Positions 27,854 through 37,050 of a stretch of 64,000 nt of DNA are shown here, piece by piece. Below the pieces are notes generated by a model, which saw only the letters and a program-made list of their open reading frames with translations, had not been told where the DNA came from and did no database searches. A program made the position numbers and the translations under genes. Location of the stretch: positions 62,001 through 126,000 of the forward strand of contig PCUV01000077.1 of NCBI GenBank assembly GCA_002786915.1. The letters run 5' to 3'. The first letter of the stretch is position 1, and each line of letters opens with the position of its first letter. The DNA comes from Comamonadaceae bacterium CG12_big_fil_rev_8_21_14_0_65_59_15 (GTDB lineage Bacteria; Pseudomonadota; Gammaproteobacteria; Burkholderiales; Burkholderiaceae_C).

Positions 27854-28531
27854 TCAGGGGACAGAACACCACGGCGCGGCGTTGTTGGCGTAGGCCATCC
27901 ACAAGGCCCACCCCGACATGAGCGCCAGCGCCAGTCCGGCCAGCCGCACACCCCAGTCGCCCGAGCCGTTGCCTTTCAGGCGCAACCACAGCCAGGGCCC
28001 GGCCTGCATCGAAACAGCCGTACCTGCGGCAAAGAGGGCCATGACCAGCGCGCCATCCAGCGCCGTACCGGCCAACGCCGCCACCAGCAAGGCCGAATAC
28101 AACAAACCGCACGGCAACAGGCTCCACAGCGTGCCTATGACCAGCGGCGCACCCCGGCCACGGCCTAATGCCAGCGCACGCGCGCCCTGCCACACTTTTT
28201 TACCAGCTTGCTCCAACCAAACCGGTTGCTGCGCCTTGACCAGCAAAACAAGCCCGAGCGTCAGCGCGGCCACATGGAACAGACTCCAGACCGGGCGTAA
28301 CGCGGCAGATTGAATGGTGAGCCAGCCCAATCCCTGCATGGAAGCTGCGGCCAAAGCTCCGAGAGCCGCATAACCCAGCACGCGCCCCAGTTGAAACGTC
28401 CACATGGCCGATGACCTATGTTCACCCGCAGCCTGGCCGATACCAGCGCACGCCGCACCGCACATGGCAATGCAATGCGGGCCACCCGCCAGGCCCATCA
28501 ACAGGGCCGTGGCCGCCATGGAAGACTGCAT
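27854..28531 (-). CDS. TauE/SafE (DsbD-2-like) six-helix membrane protein, 225 aa
   Basis: The N-terminus TALLMGLAGGPHCIAMCGAA carries the GGxHCxxMCG motif of the branch found near cbb3 oxidase genes and often called sulfite exporter or cytochrome biogenesis membrane protein. Further helices include LGLVLLVKAQQPVWL, LLPCGLLYSALLVAAL with a conserved Pro-Cys, and the final LAGLALALMSGWALWM. Some related proteins supply copper or reducing power during cytochrome oxidase assembly. It lies 8 bp downstream of hemN on the same strand, so a shared FNR-controlled transcript is likely. A sulfur-compound role is possible but not supported by context. Confidence 0.85.
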   Translation of the reverse strand: MQSSMAATALLMGLAGGPHCIAMCGAACAGIGQAAGEHRSSAMWTFQLGRVLGYAALGALAAASMQGLGWLTIQSAALRPVWSLFHVAALTLGLVLLVKAQQPVWLEQAGKKVWQGARALALGRGRGAPLVIGTLWSLLPCGLLYSALLVAALAGTALDGALVMALFAAGTAVSMQAGPWLWLRLKGNGSGDWGVRLAGLALALMSGWALWMAYANNAAPWCSVP

Positions 28532-28539
28532 GGCCAGCG

Positions 28540-29937
28540 TTAAAGAATCTTGGAAAACTTGGCGCGAGTGCGATCAGTTTGAAGGTAGCGGTCAAACACC
28601 ATGGCCACCGCGCGGACAAAGAACCATCCCTTGCTGGTGACCTGGATGCAGGTGTCGTCAAAATTAACCAGACCCTGTTCAGCCTGACCCGAAAGTATCT
28701 CCATTTCTTTTGCGAAATACGCTTTGAACTTGATCAGATAGGAGTTTTCGATGGCCTCATAAGTGAGCCGCCCCTGGCACATCAACGCCATGATGACAGC
28801 ACGCCGCAGCAGGTCGTCCTTGGTCAGACCCAAGCCTTTGACGATCGGGAAATGTCCTTGATCCAGGAAGTCGTAATACTCTTCCAGCGTCTTGGCATTC
28901 TGGCTGTAGGTGGCACCCACGCGGCCAATGGAAGACACGCCCAAGCCAATCATGTCGCAGTCAGGCTGTGTGCTGTAACCCTGAAAGTTGCGATGCAGTC
29001 GGCCCTGACGTTTGGCCACGGCCAGCGAATCGTTGGGCAAAGCAAAGTGGTCCATACCGATATAGACATAGCCAGCGGCCATCAGTGCGGCCATCGAGCG
29101 CGACAACATGGTGATCTTGGAGGCCGCCGTTGGAATTTCGGTCGATGAAATGCGCCGTTGCGGCTTGAACCGCTCGGGCAGGTGTGCGTAGGCGTACAAC
29201 GCAATGCGATCCGGCTTGAGCGCGGTAATCTGCGCCATGGTTCGATCCACCGACTCGGGGGTCTGCTCGGGCAGGCCGTAGATCAGGTCCACATTGATTG
29301 ACTCAAAACCGCGTGCCCGAGCCGCCGCCACCAGGTCAAAGACCTGCTCTGCCGGCTGAATACGGTGCACCGCTTTTTGCACCGCAGGCTCGAAGTCTTG
29401 TACGCCGAAGCTCAAGCGGTTGAAGCCCATGTCGGCCAGGGCGTCGAGACGCTGGTGGTCGATGGTGCGCGGATCGATTTCGATGGAGTACTCGCCGCCT
29501 GGTGCCAGGTTGAAGCTGCGGCGCAACACGGCCATCACTTCGCGCAATTCGTCGTCTGACAGAAAAGTCGGCGATCCGCCGCCAAAGTGCAGCTGCGACA
29601 CGGCCTGGCCCAAGCCCATGTGCTTGGTATGCAAGTCAATTTCAAGACTCAGGTACTTCAGGTAAGCAGCCGCCCGGTCGTGGTGCTTGGTGATGATCTT
29701 GTTGCAAGCACAGTAATAGCACAGTGACTCGCAAAACGGAATGTGGATGTAGAGCGACAACGGCGACGCCAACGCGGCAGCGCCGCTGCGGCGTTGCTCC
29801 AGCGCCTGGATGTAATCCTGCGCCGTAAAAGCTTCGACAAATCGGTCGGCCGTCGGGTAAGAGGTGTAACGCGGACCCGAGACATCGTATTGACGAATGA
29901 GACTCTCCGAAATCGGCTCTGAATTGCTTTCGATCAT
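28540..29937 (-). CDS. hemN: Oxygen-independent coproporphyrinogen III oxidase (dehydrogenase), 465 aa
   Basis: This radical-SAM enzyme makes protoporphyrinogen IX for heme without oxygen. The iron-sulfur motif YIHIPFCESLCYYCACNK gives Cys69, 73, 76 and 78 (CX3CX2CXC), as in HemN. GGGSPTFLS, RLSFGVQDFEPAVQKAVHR and the C-terminal HemN domain (GRLTYEAIENSYLIKFKAYF) are present. Length is normal. A perfect FNR box lies 53 bases before its start (29990-30003), so anaerobic activation by the neighbouring FNR is likely. It is upstream of the TauE/SafE-like gene in one unit. Confidence 0.96.
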   Translation of the reverse strand: MIESNSEPISESLIRQYDVSGPRYTSYPTADRFVEAFTAQDYIQALEQRRSGAAALASPLSLYIHIPFCESLCYYCACNKIITKHHDRAAAYLKYLSLEIDLHTKHMGLGQAVSQLHFGGGSPTFLSDDELREVMAVLRRSFNLAPGGEYSIEIDPRTIDHQRLDALADMGFNRLSFGVQDFEPAVQKAVHRIQPAEQVFDLVAAARARGFESINVDLIYGLPEQTPESVDRTMAQITALKPDRIALYAYAHLPERFKPQRRISSTEIPTAASKITMLSRSMAALMAAGYVYIGMDHFALPNDSLAVAKRQGRLHRNFQGYSTQPDCDMIGLGVSSIGRVGATYSQNAKTLEEYYDFLDQGHFPIVKGLGLTKDDLLRRAVIMALMCQGRLTYEAIENSYLIKFKAYFAKEMEILSGQAEQGLVNFDDTCIQVTSKGWFFVRAVAMVFDRYLQTDRTRAKFSKIL

Positions 29938-29989
29938 AAATCTTCCTTAAGATAGCGGGCGAATATGCCGCGTTCGAACAACCCTATTC

Positions 29990-30003
29990 TTGATCTTGAT
30001 CAA
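29990..30003. promoter_or_regulatory. FNR box between hemN and fnr
   Basis: TTGATCTTGATCAA matches the FNR consensus TTGATNNNNATCAA perfectly. It sits 53 bases from the hemN start and 63 bases from the fnr start in the divergent gap, so it may activate hemN and autoregulate fnr. Confidence 0.85.
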
Positions 30004-30065
30004 CGAATTTGTAAAATGGCCTTCACATTGAATTTGACAGGTTTCTTTGACCAGCATCAAAAAAT

Positions 30066-30791
30066 GTGAAAATGAAGTCCATGAATCACGAAACATTCAA
30101 AATTGCGTGCGCCAACTGCAACATGCGCGAGCTCTGCATGCCCATCGGTTTGTCGCAAGAAGAGCTGGAGCGGATTGACGGTGTCATTGGAGCCAGACGC
30201 AAGGTCAAACGTGGAGAAACGCTTTTTCACAACGGAGAAAAATTTACCCATCTGTATGCGATTAGAACGGGTTTTTTCAAAACTTGTATCACCTCTGAAG
30301 ATGGCCGCGATCAAGTCACGGGTTTCCAGATGGCGGGTGAAATCATCGGTCTGGATGGCATCGTCAACGACGCCCATACCTGTGACGCTATCGCGCTGGA
30401 AGACGCCGAAATTTGCGCTATGCCCTTCGGGCAAATTGAGAACCTCTCGCGCGAGGTCAATGCCCTGCAACATCACGTGCACAAAATCATGAGCCGGGAA
30501 ATTGTGCGTGAGCACGGCGTGATGCTGCTGTTGGGAAGCATGCGGGCCGAAGAGCGCCTGGCTGCTTTTTTGCTCAATTTGGCGCAACGCTTGCATTCAA
30601 GGGGGTTTTCGCAGTCCGAGTTGGTGCTGCGCATGACGCGCGAAGAAATAGGCAGCTATCTGGGTCTCAAGCTTGAAACCATCAGCCGCACGTTTTCCAG
30701 ATTTGTCGAAGACGGCATTGTGGAAGTCAAGCAACGCCATGTGCGCATTCTGAACACCCAAGCGCTCCAGGAAATAGTCAATCCAAAATAA
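30066..30791 (+). CDS. fnr: FNR oxygen-sensing transcription regulator, 241 aa
   Basis: Four cysteines match those that hold the oxygen-labile [4Fe-4S] cluster: Cys15, Cys18 and Cys24 in IACANCNMRELC and Cys106 in DAHTCDAIALED. A cyclic-nucleotide-fold effector domain (FHNGEKFTHLYAIRTGFFKT) and a C-terminal HTH (MTREEIGSYLGLKLETISRT with the E..SR recognition triad) follow. It should activate targets at TTGATNNNNATCAA sites when oxygen falls; such sites occur here before hemN and before ccoN. Starts at 30066 or at the ATG for MNHE six codons later are both possible. Length is normal for FNR. Confidence 0.96.
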   Translation: MKMKSMNHETFKIACANCNMRELCMPIGLSQEELERIDGVIGARRKVKRGETLFHNGEKFTHLYAIRTGFFKTCITSEDGRDQVTGFQMAGEIIGLDGIVNDAHTCDAIALEDAEICAMPFGQIENLSREVNALQHHVHKIMSREIVREHGVMLLLGSMRAEERLAAFLLNLAQRLHSRGFSQSELVLRMTREEIGSYLGLKLETISRTFSRFVEDGIVEVKQRHVRILNTQALQEIVNPK

Positions 30792-30809
30792 GCAGCGCGT
30801 GAGCAGCTG

Positions 30810-31088
30810 TCACTTGGCAGGCAGCGGTACGGCACCGGTGGCAGCGTGGTTTCTCGCCTGCATGGCTGGAGCTAATTCGTCGGGCAAGGTGGTCACCCCT
30901 TTTTTACGATTCATTTCAACGCTGTGCCGGTAAACCTCATCGGTCACGATTTCATTGGGGCTGGATAGCGCCAGGTACAGCGTGACAAATCCTGCAACGA
31001 TGACCAACGCCGGGCCGGAAATGATGAGCCACACATGACCGAAACGCCACCATGCCTGCGGCGGCTCTGCATTTTTATCAGACATCAA
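30810..31088 (-). CDS. ccoH: FixH/CcoH-like small membrane protein, 92 aa
   Basis: One membrane helix (VWLIISGPALVIVAGFVTLY) follows a short polar N-terminus (PPQAWWRFGHVW). The periplasmic part has DEVYRHSVEMNRKK and the terminal ARNHAAT, as in the short FixH proteins of Comamonadaceae. CcoH assists cbb3 oxidase assembly at the CcoP stage. The protein is much shorter than rhizobial FixH (about 160 aa), lacking the C-terminal half. It lies downstream of ccoP but behind a terminator at 31132-31160, so read-through or its own promoter is needed. No ccoG lies between ccoP and this gene. Confidence 0.7.
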   Translation of the reverse strand: MMSDKNAEPPQAWWRFGHVWLIISGPALVIVAGFVTLYLALSSPNEIVTDEVYRHSVEMNRKKGVTTLPDELAPAMQARNHAATGAVPLPAK

Positions 31089-31131
31089 TCATCACTCCAG
31101 TTTTCAGGCCTCATTCAGTAGGCCACCACCA

Positions 31132-31160
31132 TAAAAAATGGGTGACCCACATGGTCACCC
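31132..31160 (-). terminator. Rho-independent terminator after ccoP
   Basis: On the minus strand GGGTGACC, a 5-base loop and GGTCACCC are followed by ATTTTTTAT. It ends the ccoN-O-Q-P transcript. Confidence 0.88.
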
Positions 31161-31222
31161 AATCATGTACACAAACAAGACACCACGACGGATCTACCGT
31201 CACGACTCTTGCGTCATGACCA

Positions 31223-32137
31223 TCAGGACTTGTTGGACAGCCCCCAAATGTAGGCCGTCAGCACATGGATCTGTGCATCGGTCAATTTGCCTCCATTGGC
31301 GATCGCCTGGGCTGGCATCACGTTCACCTTGCCGTTGTTGACCATCTCCAAGATGGCTTTCTCGCCAAAGCCGTGCAACCAGATGTTGTCTGTCAGATTG
31401 GCCGAGCCCACCGCTTGCATGCCCTTGCCATCCGGACCGTGACAGGCCGCGCACACGGCAAACTTCTCTTGCCCCAGTGCGGCGCGCGCTGAATCATGCG
31501 GGCTGCCTGACAAACTCAGCACGTATTGCGCCACGTTCTTGACATCTTCAGCACCACCCACAGCAGCCGCCATCGGGGGCATGTTGCCATTGCGCCCACC
31601 AGTGATGGTTTCCTTGATTTTCTCGGGTGTACCGCCGTGCAGCCAATCGGTATCGGTCAGGTTCGGAAAGCCCTTGTTGCCGTGCGCATCCGACGCATGG
31701 CATTGTGCGCAGTTATTGCTGTACAGGCGCTCCCCAATGGCCATGGCCTGTGCGTCCTTGGCCACATCTTCCGGCTTCATGGACATGAACTTGGCATAAA
31801 TAGGCGCCGTTTCCGCGTTGCCCTTGTCTACTTCGGCAGTATGTTGCCCCACCGAAGTCCAGCCCAATTTACCAGGATTGGTACCCAGACCGGGGTAAAG
31901 CACCAGATAGACCAGCGCAAATATGATCGTGATGACGAACATGTACGTCCACCAACGTGGTAGCGGATTGTTGAACTCGCGAATATCTCCGTCCCACACG
32001 TGACCCGTGGTGGCGTCCTCTGCGGTGGGCGCCTTCATCTTGGCGGTACCGACCAGCAAGACCAGGCACGCGATGATGCTGATCAGCGAGATACCGGCGA
32101 CGTGCATCGCCCAATAGCTGTTTATGAAATCGCTCAT
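31223..32137 (-). CDS. ccoP: cbb3-type cytochrome c oxidase subunit III (diheme), 304 aa
   Basis: Two membrane helices (SLISIIACLVLLVGTA and WWTYMFVITIIFALVYLVLY) precede two class I cytochrome c domains with heme motifs CAQCH (143-147) and CAACH (229-233). Methionine ligands are plausible in NGNMPPM and VNVMPAQ. The protein passes electrons from soluble cytochromes to CcoO and the CcoN active site. It follows ccoQ by 24 bp and is the last gene before the terminator. The length is typical. Confidence 0.96.
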   Translation of the reverse strand: MSDFINSYWAMHVAGISLISIIACLVLLVGTAKMKAPTAEDATTGHVWDGDIREFNNPLPRWWTYMFVITIIFALVYLVLYPGLGTNPGKLGWTSVGQHTAEVDKGNAETAPIYAKFMSMKPEDVAKDAQAMAIGERLYSNNCAQCHASDAHGNKGFPNLTDTDWLHGGTPEKIKETITGGRNGNMPPMAAAVGGAEDVKNVAQYVLSLSGSPHDSARAALGQEKFAVCAACHGPDGKGMQAVGSANLTDNIWLHGFGEKAILEMVNNGKVNVMPAQAIANGGKLTDAQIHVLTAYIWGLSNKS

Positions 32138-32161
32138 TTTTTTTCCTGTTAAGTGAATGCG

Positions 32162-32305
32162 TCAATCCTGCTCGAACGGCAAGCGGGCGGCCTGTTCAAA
32201 ATCAGCGGCATTCTTGCGGGCGTAGGCCCAAGCAATGATGCCGATGAAAGTGACCAGGCCCGCAACGGTTGCCAGCGACCGCAGTGAGTTGATATCGAAT
32301 TCCAT
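32162..32305 (-). CDS. ccoQ: cbb3 oxidase assembly/stability subunit CcoQ, 47 aa
   Basis: The frame encodes MEFDINSLRSLATVAGLVTF, then GIIAWAYARKNAADFEQAAR and a short end with FEQD. A single membrane helix followed by a charged FExAA-type tail is the pattern of CcoQ. It lies between ccoO (13-bp gap) and ccoP (24-bp gap), the standard order N-O-Q-P. CcoQ stabilises the oxidase complex and is not catalytic. Confidence 0.93.
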   Translation of the reverse strand: MEFDINSLRSLATVAGLVTFIGIIAWAYARKNAADFEQAARLPFEQD

Positions 32306-32318
32306 GTTGAACCTCGGC

Positions 32319-32945
32319 TTATTTCAGGGCCGTGCCAAGAACCTGCAGATACGCCACAACAGCGTCCGCCTCGGTTTTATCCTTGACTTCTTCGGCTGCA
32401 GCAGCGATCTCGGCGTCTGTATAAGGCACACCCACGCGACGCAAAGCCGTCATGTGCGCCGGCAGGCTTGCGGCGTCCACTGATGCATTCATCAGCCAGG
32501 GATAAGCCGGCATGATCGACTCGGGCACCAAGTCGCGCGGGTTGTTCAGGTGCGTGATCTGCCATTGGTCGCTGTACTTGCCACCGACCCGATGCAGATC
32601 GGGACCGGTGCGCTTGCTGCCCCATTGAAACGGATGGTCATAGACAAATTCGCCTGCCACAGAGTAATGACCGTAGCGCTGCGTTTCTGCGCGAAACGGG
32701 CGAATCATCTGCGAGTGGCAGTTGTAGCAACCTTCACGGGTGTAAATGTCGCGCCCGGCCAGTTGCAGCGCCGTGTAGGGCTTCAACCCCGGCACCGGTG
32801 TCGTAGTTGACTTCTGGAAGAACAGCGGAATCACTTCCACCAGCCCCCCAAACAGCAGAACAAACAGAATCAGAACAATCAGCAAAAAGTTGCTGCTTTC
32901 AATACGCTCTTGAGTCGAATTGACGGTATTTGCTTGTGTAGCCAT
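32319..32945 (-). CDS. ccoO: cbb3-type cytochrome c oxidase subunit II (monoheme), 208 aa
   Basis: The protein begins [20 protein letters not shown], has one membrane anchor ([19 protein letters not shown]) and the heme-binding CYNCH at 73-77 in [20 protein letters not shown], which is diagnostic for Cco[21 protein letters not shown] and [10 protein letters not shown] (methionine ligand region) follow. The ATG at 32945 lies 11 bp after ccoN; the open frame runs into ccoN but those residues are not CcoO. Confidence 0.96.
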   Translation of the reverse strand: MATQANTVNSTQERIESSNFLLIVLILFVLLFGGLVEVIPLFFQKSTTTPVPGLKPYTALQLAGRDIYTREGCYNCHSQMIRPFRAETQRYGHYSVAGEFVYDHPFQWGSKRTGPDLHRVGGKYSDQWQITHLNNPRDLVPESIMPAYPWLMNASVDAASLPAHMTALRRVGVPYTDAEIAAAAEEVKDKTEADAVVAYLQVLGTALK

Positions 32946-32956
32946 GGTAGTCGTCC

Positions 32957-34393
32957 TTATGCGTGAGCCACAGCGGTGGGGATGGTGACATTCACCGAGC
33001 GTCCGGCCGTGGCTGTCTTGATGGTGTTCCACAGCATGATGGTCATGCCGGTCAGGTACAGCAGGCCACCGACCACACGCAACACGTAAAACGGATAGCT
33101 GGCCTTGACGGACTCGACAAAAGTGTAGGTCAAGGTGCCATCCGCGTTCAGGGAGCGCCACATCAGACCTTGCATCACACCAGCGATCCACAGCGCGGCG
33201 ATGTACAGCACAATGCCGATGGTCGCCATGTAGAAATGGATTTCAATCGCCTTGACGCTAAACATTTGCGTGCGACCAAACAGGCGCGGAATCAGGTAGT
33301 ACATGGAACCCATGGTGACCATGCCGACCCAGCCCAAGGCACCTGAGTGCACGTGGCCCACGGTCCAGTCGGTGTAGTGCGACAAGGCGTTAACGGTCTT
33401 GATCGACATCATCGGGCCTTCAAACGTGGACATGCCGTAAAACGACAGCGACACGATCAAAAAGCGCAAGATTGGGTCGTCCCGCAGCTTGTGCCACGCA
33501 CCTGACAGGGTCATGATGCCGTTGATCATGCCACCCCAGCTTGGAGCCAACAAAATCAGAGAGAACACCATGCCAATGGACTGCGTCCAGTCGGGCAAGG
33601 CGGTGTAGTGCAAGTGGTGCGGCCCCGCCCACATGTAGGTGAAGATCAGCGCCCAGAAGTGCACCACCGATAAACGGTAAGAGTACACCGGACGACCCGC
33701 TTGTTTGGGGATGAAGTAATACACCATGCCCAAGAAGCCCGCGGTCAAAAAGAACCCCACCGCGTTGTGGCCGTACCACCACTGAACCATGGCGTCTTGC
33801 ACACCGGCGTAGGCCGAATAAGACTTCATCAAGCCAGCCGGAATTTCTGCGCTATTGCCCAGATGCAACAAGGCCACGGCCAGAATCATGGCGCCAAAGA
33901 ACCAGTTGGCGACGTAAATGTGGCGAACCTTGCGGATACCGATGGTGCCAAAAAACACGATGGCGTATGCAACCCACACCAGCGTGATCAGGATGTCGAT
34001 GGGCCACTCAAGTTCCGCGTACTCTTTGCCGGTGGTGTAACCCAACGGCAACGACACCGCAGCCGAAAGAATAATCACTTGCCAGCCCCAAAAAGTAAAG
34101 GCCGCCAGCTTGTCGCTGATCAGTCGCACCTGGCAAGTTCGCTGCACGCAGTAATATGACGTGGCGAACAGCGCACAGCCGCCAAACGCAAAAATCACTG
34201 CATTGGTATGCAGCGGGCGCAAGCGGCCAAACGACAGGAACGAAATACCGAAATTGAGTTCCGGCCAAGCCAGTTGGGAAGCAACGATCACGCCAACGAG
34301 CATGCCGACCACCCCCCACACCACAGTCATGATGGCGAACTGACGAATGACCTTGTCATTAAACGTCGTTGCCTGCGAGCTAGAAAATGCCAT
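32957..34393 (-). CDS. ccoN: cbb3-type cytochrome c oxidase subunit I, 478 aa
   Basis: The catalytic subunit with 12 membrane helices, low-spin heme b and the heme b3-CuB oxygen-reduction site. Family marks: [20 protein letters not shown] (His ligand), [19 protein letters not shown] (CuB His and active-site Tyr region), [17 protein letters not shown] (CuB histidine pair) and [17 protein letters not shown] (heme histidines). The start at 34393 (MAFSSSQ) fits the family. A perfect FNR box 58 bases upstream suggests induction at low oxygen. First gene of ccoN-O-Q-P. High-affinity oxidase for microaerobic life. Confidence 0.97.
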   Translation of the reverse strand: MAFSSSQATTFNDKVIRQFAIMTVVWGVVGMLVGVIVASQLAWPELNFGISFLSFGRLRPLHTNAVIFAFGGCALFATSYYCVQRTCQVRLISDKLAAFTFWGWQVIILSAAVSLPLGYTTGKEYAELEWPIDILITLVWVAYAIVFFGTIGIRKVRHIYVANWFFGAMILAVALLHLGNSAEIPAGLMKSYSAYAGVQDAMVQWWYGHNAVGFFLTAGFLGMVYYFIPKQAGRPVYSYRLSVVHFWALIFTYMWAGPHHLHYTALPDWTQSIGMVFSLILLAPSWGGMINGIMTLSGAWHKLRDDPILRFLIVSLSFYGMSTFEGPMMSIKTVNALSHYTDWTVGHVHSGALGWVGMVTMGSMYYLIPRLFGRTQMFSVKAIEIHFYMATIGIVLYIAALWIAGVMQGLMWRSLNADGTLTYTFVESVKASYPFYVLRVVGGLLYLTGMTIMLWNTIKTATAGRSVNVTIPTAVAHA

Positions 34394-34450
34394 GTTCACC
34401 TCTTTTCGTAAAAATCCGGCGAAGTTTCGTCGGTCCAACTTGCAATTCGT

Positions 34451-34464
34451 TTGATCTAAATCAA
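34451..34464 (-). promoter_or_regulatory. FNR box upstream of ccoN
   Basis: TTGATCTAAATCAA fits the consensus TTGATNNNNATCAA without mismatch. It lies between ccoS and ccoN, so ccoNOQP can be driven separately from the upstream ccoI-ccoS. Confidence 0.85.
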
Positions 34465-34482
34465 ACTCAAACGAAAATCTTA

Positions 34483-34617
34483 TCATTCATTAAGAATTCT
34501 CTCGCCTTCTTTTTCGATGTCGTCAAATTGACCGCTGTGAATAGCCCACCAGACGCCCCCGATGATAAAAAACACCAGCACGACCGACAAGGGCACCAGC
34601 AAATAAAGAATTTCCAT
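34483..34617 (-). CDS. ccoS: cbb3 oxidase maturation protein CcoS, 44 aa
   Basis: The frame reads [20 protein letters not shown], then [20 protein letters not shown] and ends LNE. The GxxWWAxxSGQFDDLExxG pattern identifies CcoS, a small membrane protein needed for insertion of heme and copper into CcoN. It overlaps the ccoI stop by one base (TAATG), as is usual for ccoI-ccoS. The FNR box for ccoN follows directly. Confidence 0.95.
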   Translation of the reverse strand: MEILYLLVPLSVVLVFFIIGGVWWAIHSGQFDDIEKEGERILNE

Positions 34618-36974
34618 TACATCTTTCGATCCATCGGATTGTCCCGGGCCAGTCGGGCCGCGTTAGCCACCACCAGCAAGGAACTGCACGCCATACCGAT
34701 CCCAGCCAGCCACGCTGGCATCCAACCCAGCACCGCAAAAGGCACGGCAACCGCGTTGTATCCGGCAGCCCACCAGAGGTTTTGCCGGACCACCTTGAGT
34801 GTACTTCGAGCTAACTTGACGGCCCACACCACATTGGTCAGGGTTTGCCCGGGGACGATGAAATCGGCTTTGGCCTGAGCCAACGGCACTGCCGGACCAA
34901 ACGCAAAAGAGACGTTGGCACCCGCCAGCACCGGTCCGTCATTCAAACCATCACCCACCATCGCCACTTTATGCCCCCTGCCCTGCATCTCGCGCACACG
35001 CAGCAACTTGTCTGCCGGGGAGCACAAACCCTCAAACGCCTCGATCTCAACGCGCTCTGCAACGCGCTGAGCTGCGGGAATCGTGTCACCAGACAACAGC
35101 CAGACGCTCACACCCAGCGCCTTGAGCTGGCACACTGTTTCGAGCGCATCTGGCCGGATGTCCTCTTGCAGCTCAAAAGTAGCCAACCAACCGCTGTCAT
35201 CCGCCAAAAAGACGCGCAGCGCGTTGGACGCCTCATCCGCAAGGCCGCAATGTTTAGCAGAACCCAAACGCACCAGCAGCGTCGGTGCGGCATCCGATAA
35301 CGGTTTGAGCGTGGCGCGCAATCCCTGCCCCGCGTGCTCAGTCACGTCGGTCGCCTGCCACGGCTGATGTGCACCCGTGAGCGCGAAGGCCCGCGCCAAT
35401 GTGCGGGACGCTGGATGCAGGGAATACGCAGCCACGGCCGCAGCCACGGCCAGCGCCTGGACTGAGTCAATGCCTGACCGACAAGAGACAGACCCCAGAG
35501 CCAGGGTGTCGCTAGTTAGCGTGCCGGTCTTATCAAAAATCAGCGTATCTACCGCTGCCAAGGCTTCAAACGCGTCCAGGCGTCGCACCAGTACGCCACG
35601 CCGAGCCAAGGCACCAGCAGCAGACAGCATGGCCGCAGGCGTTGCCAGCGACAGCGCACACGGACACGTCACCACCAGCACCGCCACCGCCACCATCAAC
35701 GCATGTTGCGGATCACTCGCCCACCAATAGAAACAAGCCAGCGCTGCGGCAATCAGCACGGCGAGCAGGAACGGCCGGGCAATCTGATCGGCCAGACGCG
35801 CCAATTGGGGTCGGCTGGTGGCGGCTGATTCCATGAGCCGGACGATCTGGGCGAAACGCGTATCGTCACCCAGCCGATGAATGCTGACCAAAACGGCAGA
35901 TGACAGGTTGTGGCTTCCTGCAATGATCTCGTCACCGCAGGCGCGCGAAATGGGCCGCGACTCACCCGTCAACAACGATTCATCGACCGACGTCTGGCCG
36001 GACAAAACAACGCCATCTGCCGGAAAAGTCTGCCCAGGAAGGATGCGCACCACATCGTTGAGTTGCAAGCGGCGCACCGCGACAAGTTCAAACTCACCAG
36101 TTACTTTCTGGCGCTCAACCCCGTCGGGCAACCGGTTCATCAATGTTTCAAGCGCGCCAGCGGTCCGGTCACGCAAACGCAACTCGAACCAGCGCCCGGT
36201 CAACAGGAAAAACACAAACATCGTGAGCGAGTCGAAATACACCTCCCGACCAAAAATGCCTGTTGGATCAAAGGTTCCCGCTGTACTCACCGCAAACGTG
36301 ATAAGCATGCCCAGCGCCACCGGCAAGTCCATGCTGATGCGCCGGTGCGCCACGTCACGCCACGCATTTGAAAAAAATCCACCACAAGAAAACAGGATCA
36401 CCGGCAACGACAGCACCCAGGAAGCCCAGCGCAGCAGGCGCTCCATTTCTGCCGATAGATCACCCGGTTCTGCCACATACGCCGGGTAGGCGTACATCAT
36501 GACTTGCATCATGCACAGACCAGCTACCATCAAACGCCACAACGCCTGGCGCGATTCGACCTTGCGCCGCTCCCGCGCAAAACTGTCATTGGCCGGCACC
36601 GCACGATAGCCCGACTGCAACACCGCCTGCATCCAGCGCGACGGCTGCACTTGGTCGGCCTGCCAGACCACGCGCGCGCGCTGGCTGCCCGAGCTGACGT
36701 CGGCCGAAATCACACCGGGAACGCTTTTGAGTGCGTCTTCAACGGTCAACGCGCAGGCGGCGCAATGCATGCCTTCAATCAACACGTTGGATTCCCAACG
36801 CGCCTGGTCGCTCGGCAACTGTCGGCTGAACGCTGACCACTCGAGCGGGTCGTCGAGCAACTGCATGGCAGCCACGGTGTCGCCCTGTGCGGGCTGCCCA
36901 TTGGACCCAACTTCGCCGATAGCACCCGGCACGGCGTTCATGGAAAGAGGGGAACCGGTGGCAGTCAAGTTCAT
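34617..36974 (-). CDS. ccoI: Copper-translocating P-type ATPase of the CcoI/FixI type, 785 aa
   Basis: A heavy-metal domain with GMHCAAC (Cys71, Cys74) precedes eight membrane helices. The ion site CPC (437-439, in VVTCPCALSLATPAAM), actuator TGE (337-339), phosphorylation site DKTGT (Asp481) and hinge GDGLNDGPVLAGANVSFAFG identify a P1B ATPase. The wide spacing from the HMA domain and context show it to be the CcoI branch, which delivers copper to the cbb3 oxidase rather than detoxifying. The start is uncertain: Met1, Met12 and Met37 are all possible. ccoS follows with overlap. Confidence 0.95.
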   Translation of the reverse strand: MNLTATGSPLSMNAVPGAIGEVGSNGQPAQGDTVAAMQLLDDPLEWSAFSRQLPSDQARWESNVLIEGMHCAACALTVEDALKSVPGVISADVSSGSQRARVVWQADQVQPSRWMQAVLQSGYRAVPANDSFARERRKVESRQALWRLMVAGLCMMQVMMYAYPAYVAEPGDLSAEMERLLRWASWVLSLPVILFSCGGFFSNAWRDVAHRRISMDLPVALGMLITFAVSTAGTFDPTGIFGREVYFDSLTMFVFFLLTGRWFELRLRDRTAGALETLMNRLPDGVERQKVTGEFELVAVRRLQLNDVVRILPGQTFPADGVVLSGQTSVDESLLTGESRPISRACGDEIIAGSHNLSSAVLVSIHRLGDDTRFAQIVRLMESAATSRPQLARLADQIARPFLLAVLIAAALACFYWWASDPQHALMVAVAVLVVTCPCALSLATPAAMLSAAGALARRGVLVRRLDAFEALAAVDTLIFDKTGTLTSDTLALGSVSCRSGIDSVQALAVAAAVAAYSLHPASRTLARAFALTGAHQPWQATDVTEHAGQGLRATLKPLSDAAPTLLVRLGSAKHCGLADEASNALRVFLADDSGWLATFELQEDIRPDALETVCQLKALGVSVWLLSGDTIPAAQRVAERVEIEAFEGLCSPADKLLRVREMQGRGHKVAMVGDGLNDGPVLAGANVSFAFGPAVPLAQAKADFIVPGQTLTNVVWAVKLARSTLKVVRQNLWWAAGYNAVAVPFAVLGWMPAWLAGIGMACSSLLVVANAARLARDNPMDRKM

Positions 36975-37050
36975 CAGGAAATCTGACCCAAATCAAAATC
37001 AATGAAAAGTATAGGCGTATGCTGCCCTCATCAACTACGAGGAGTTCATC

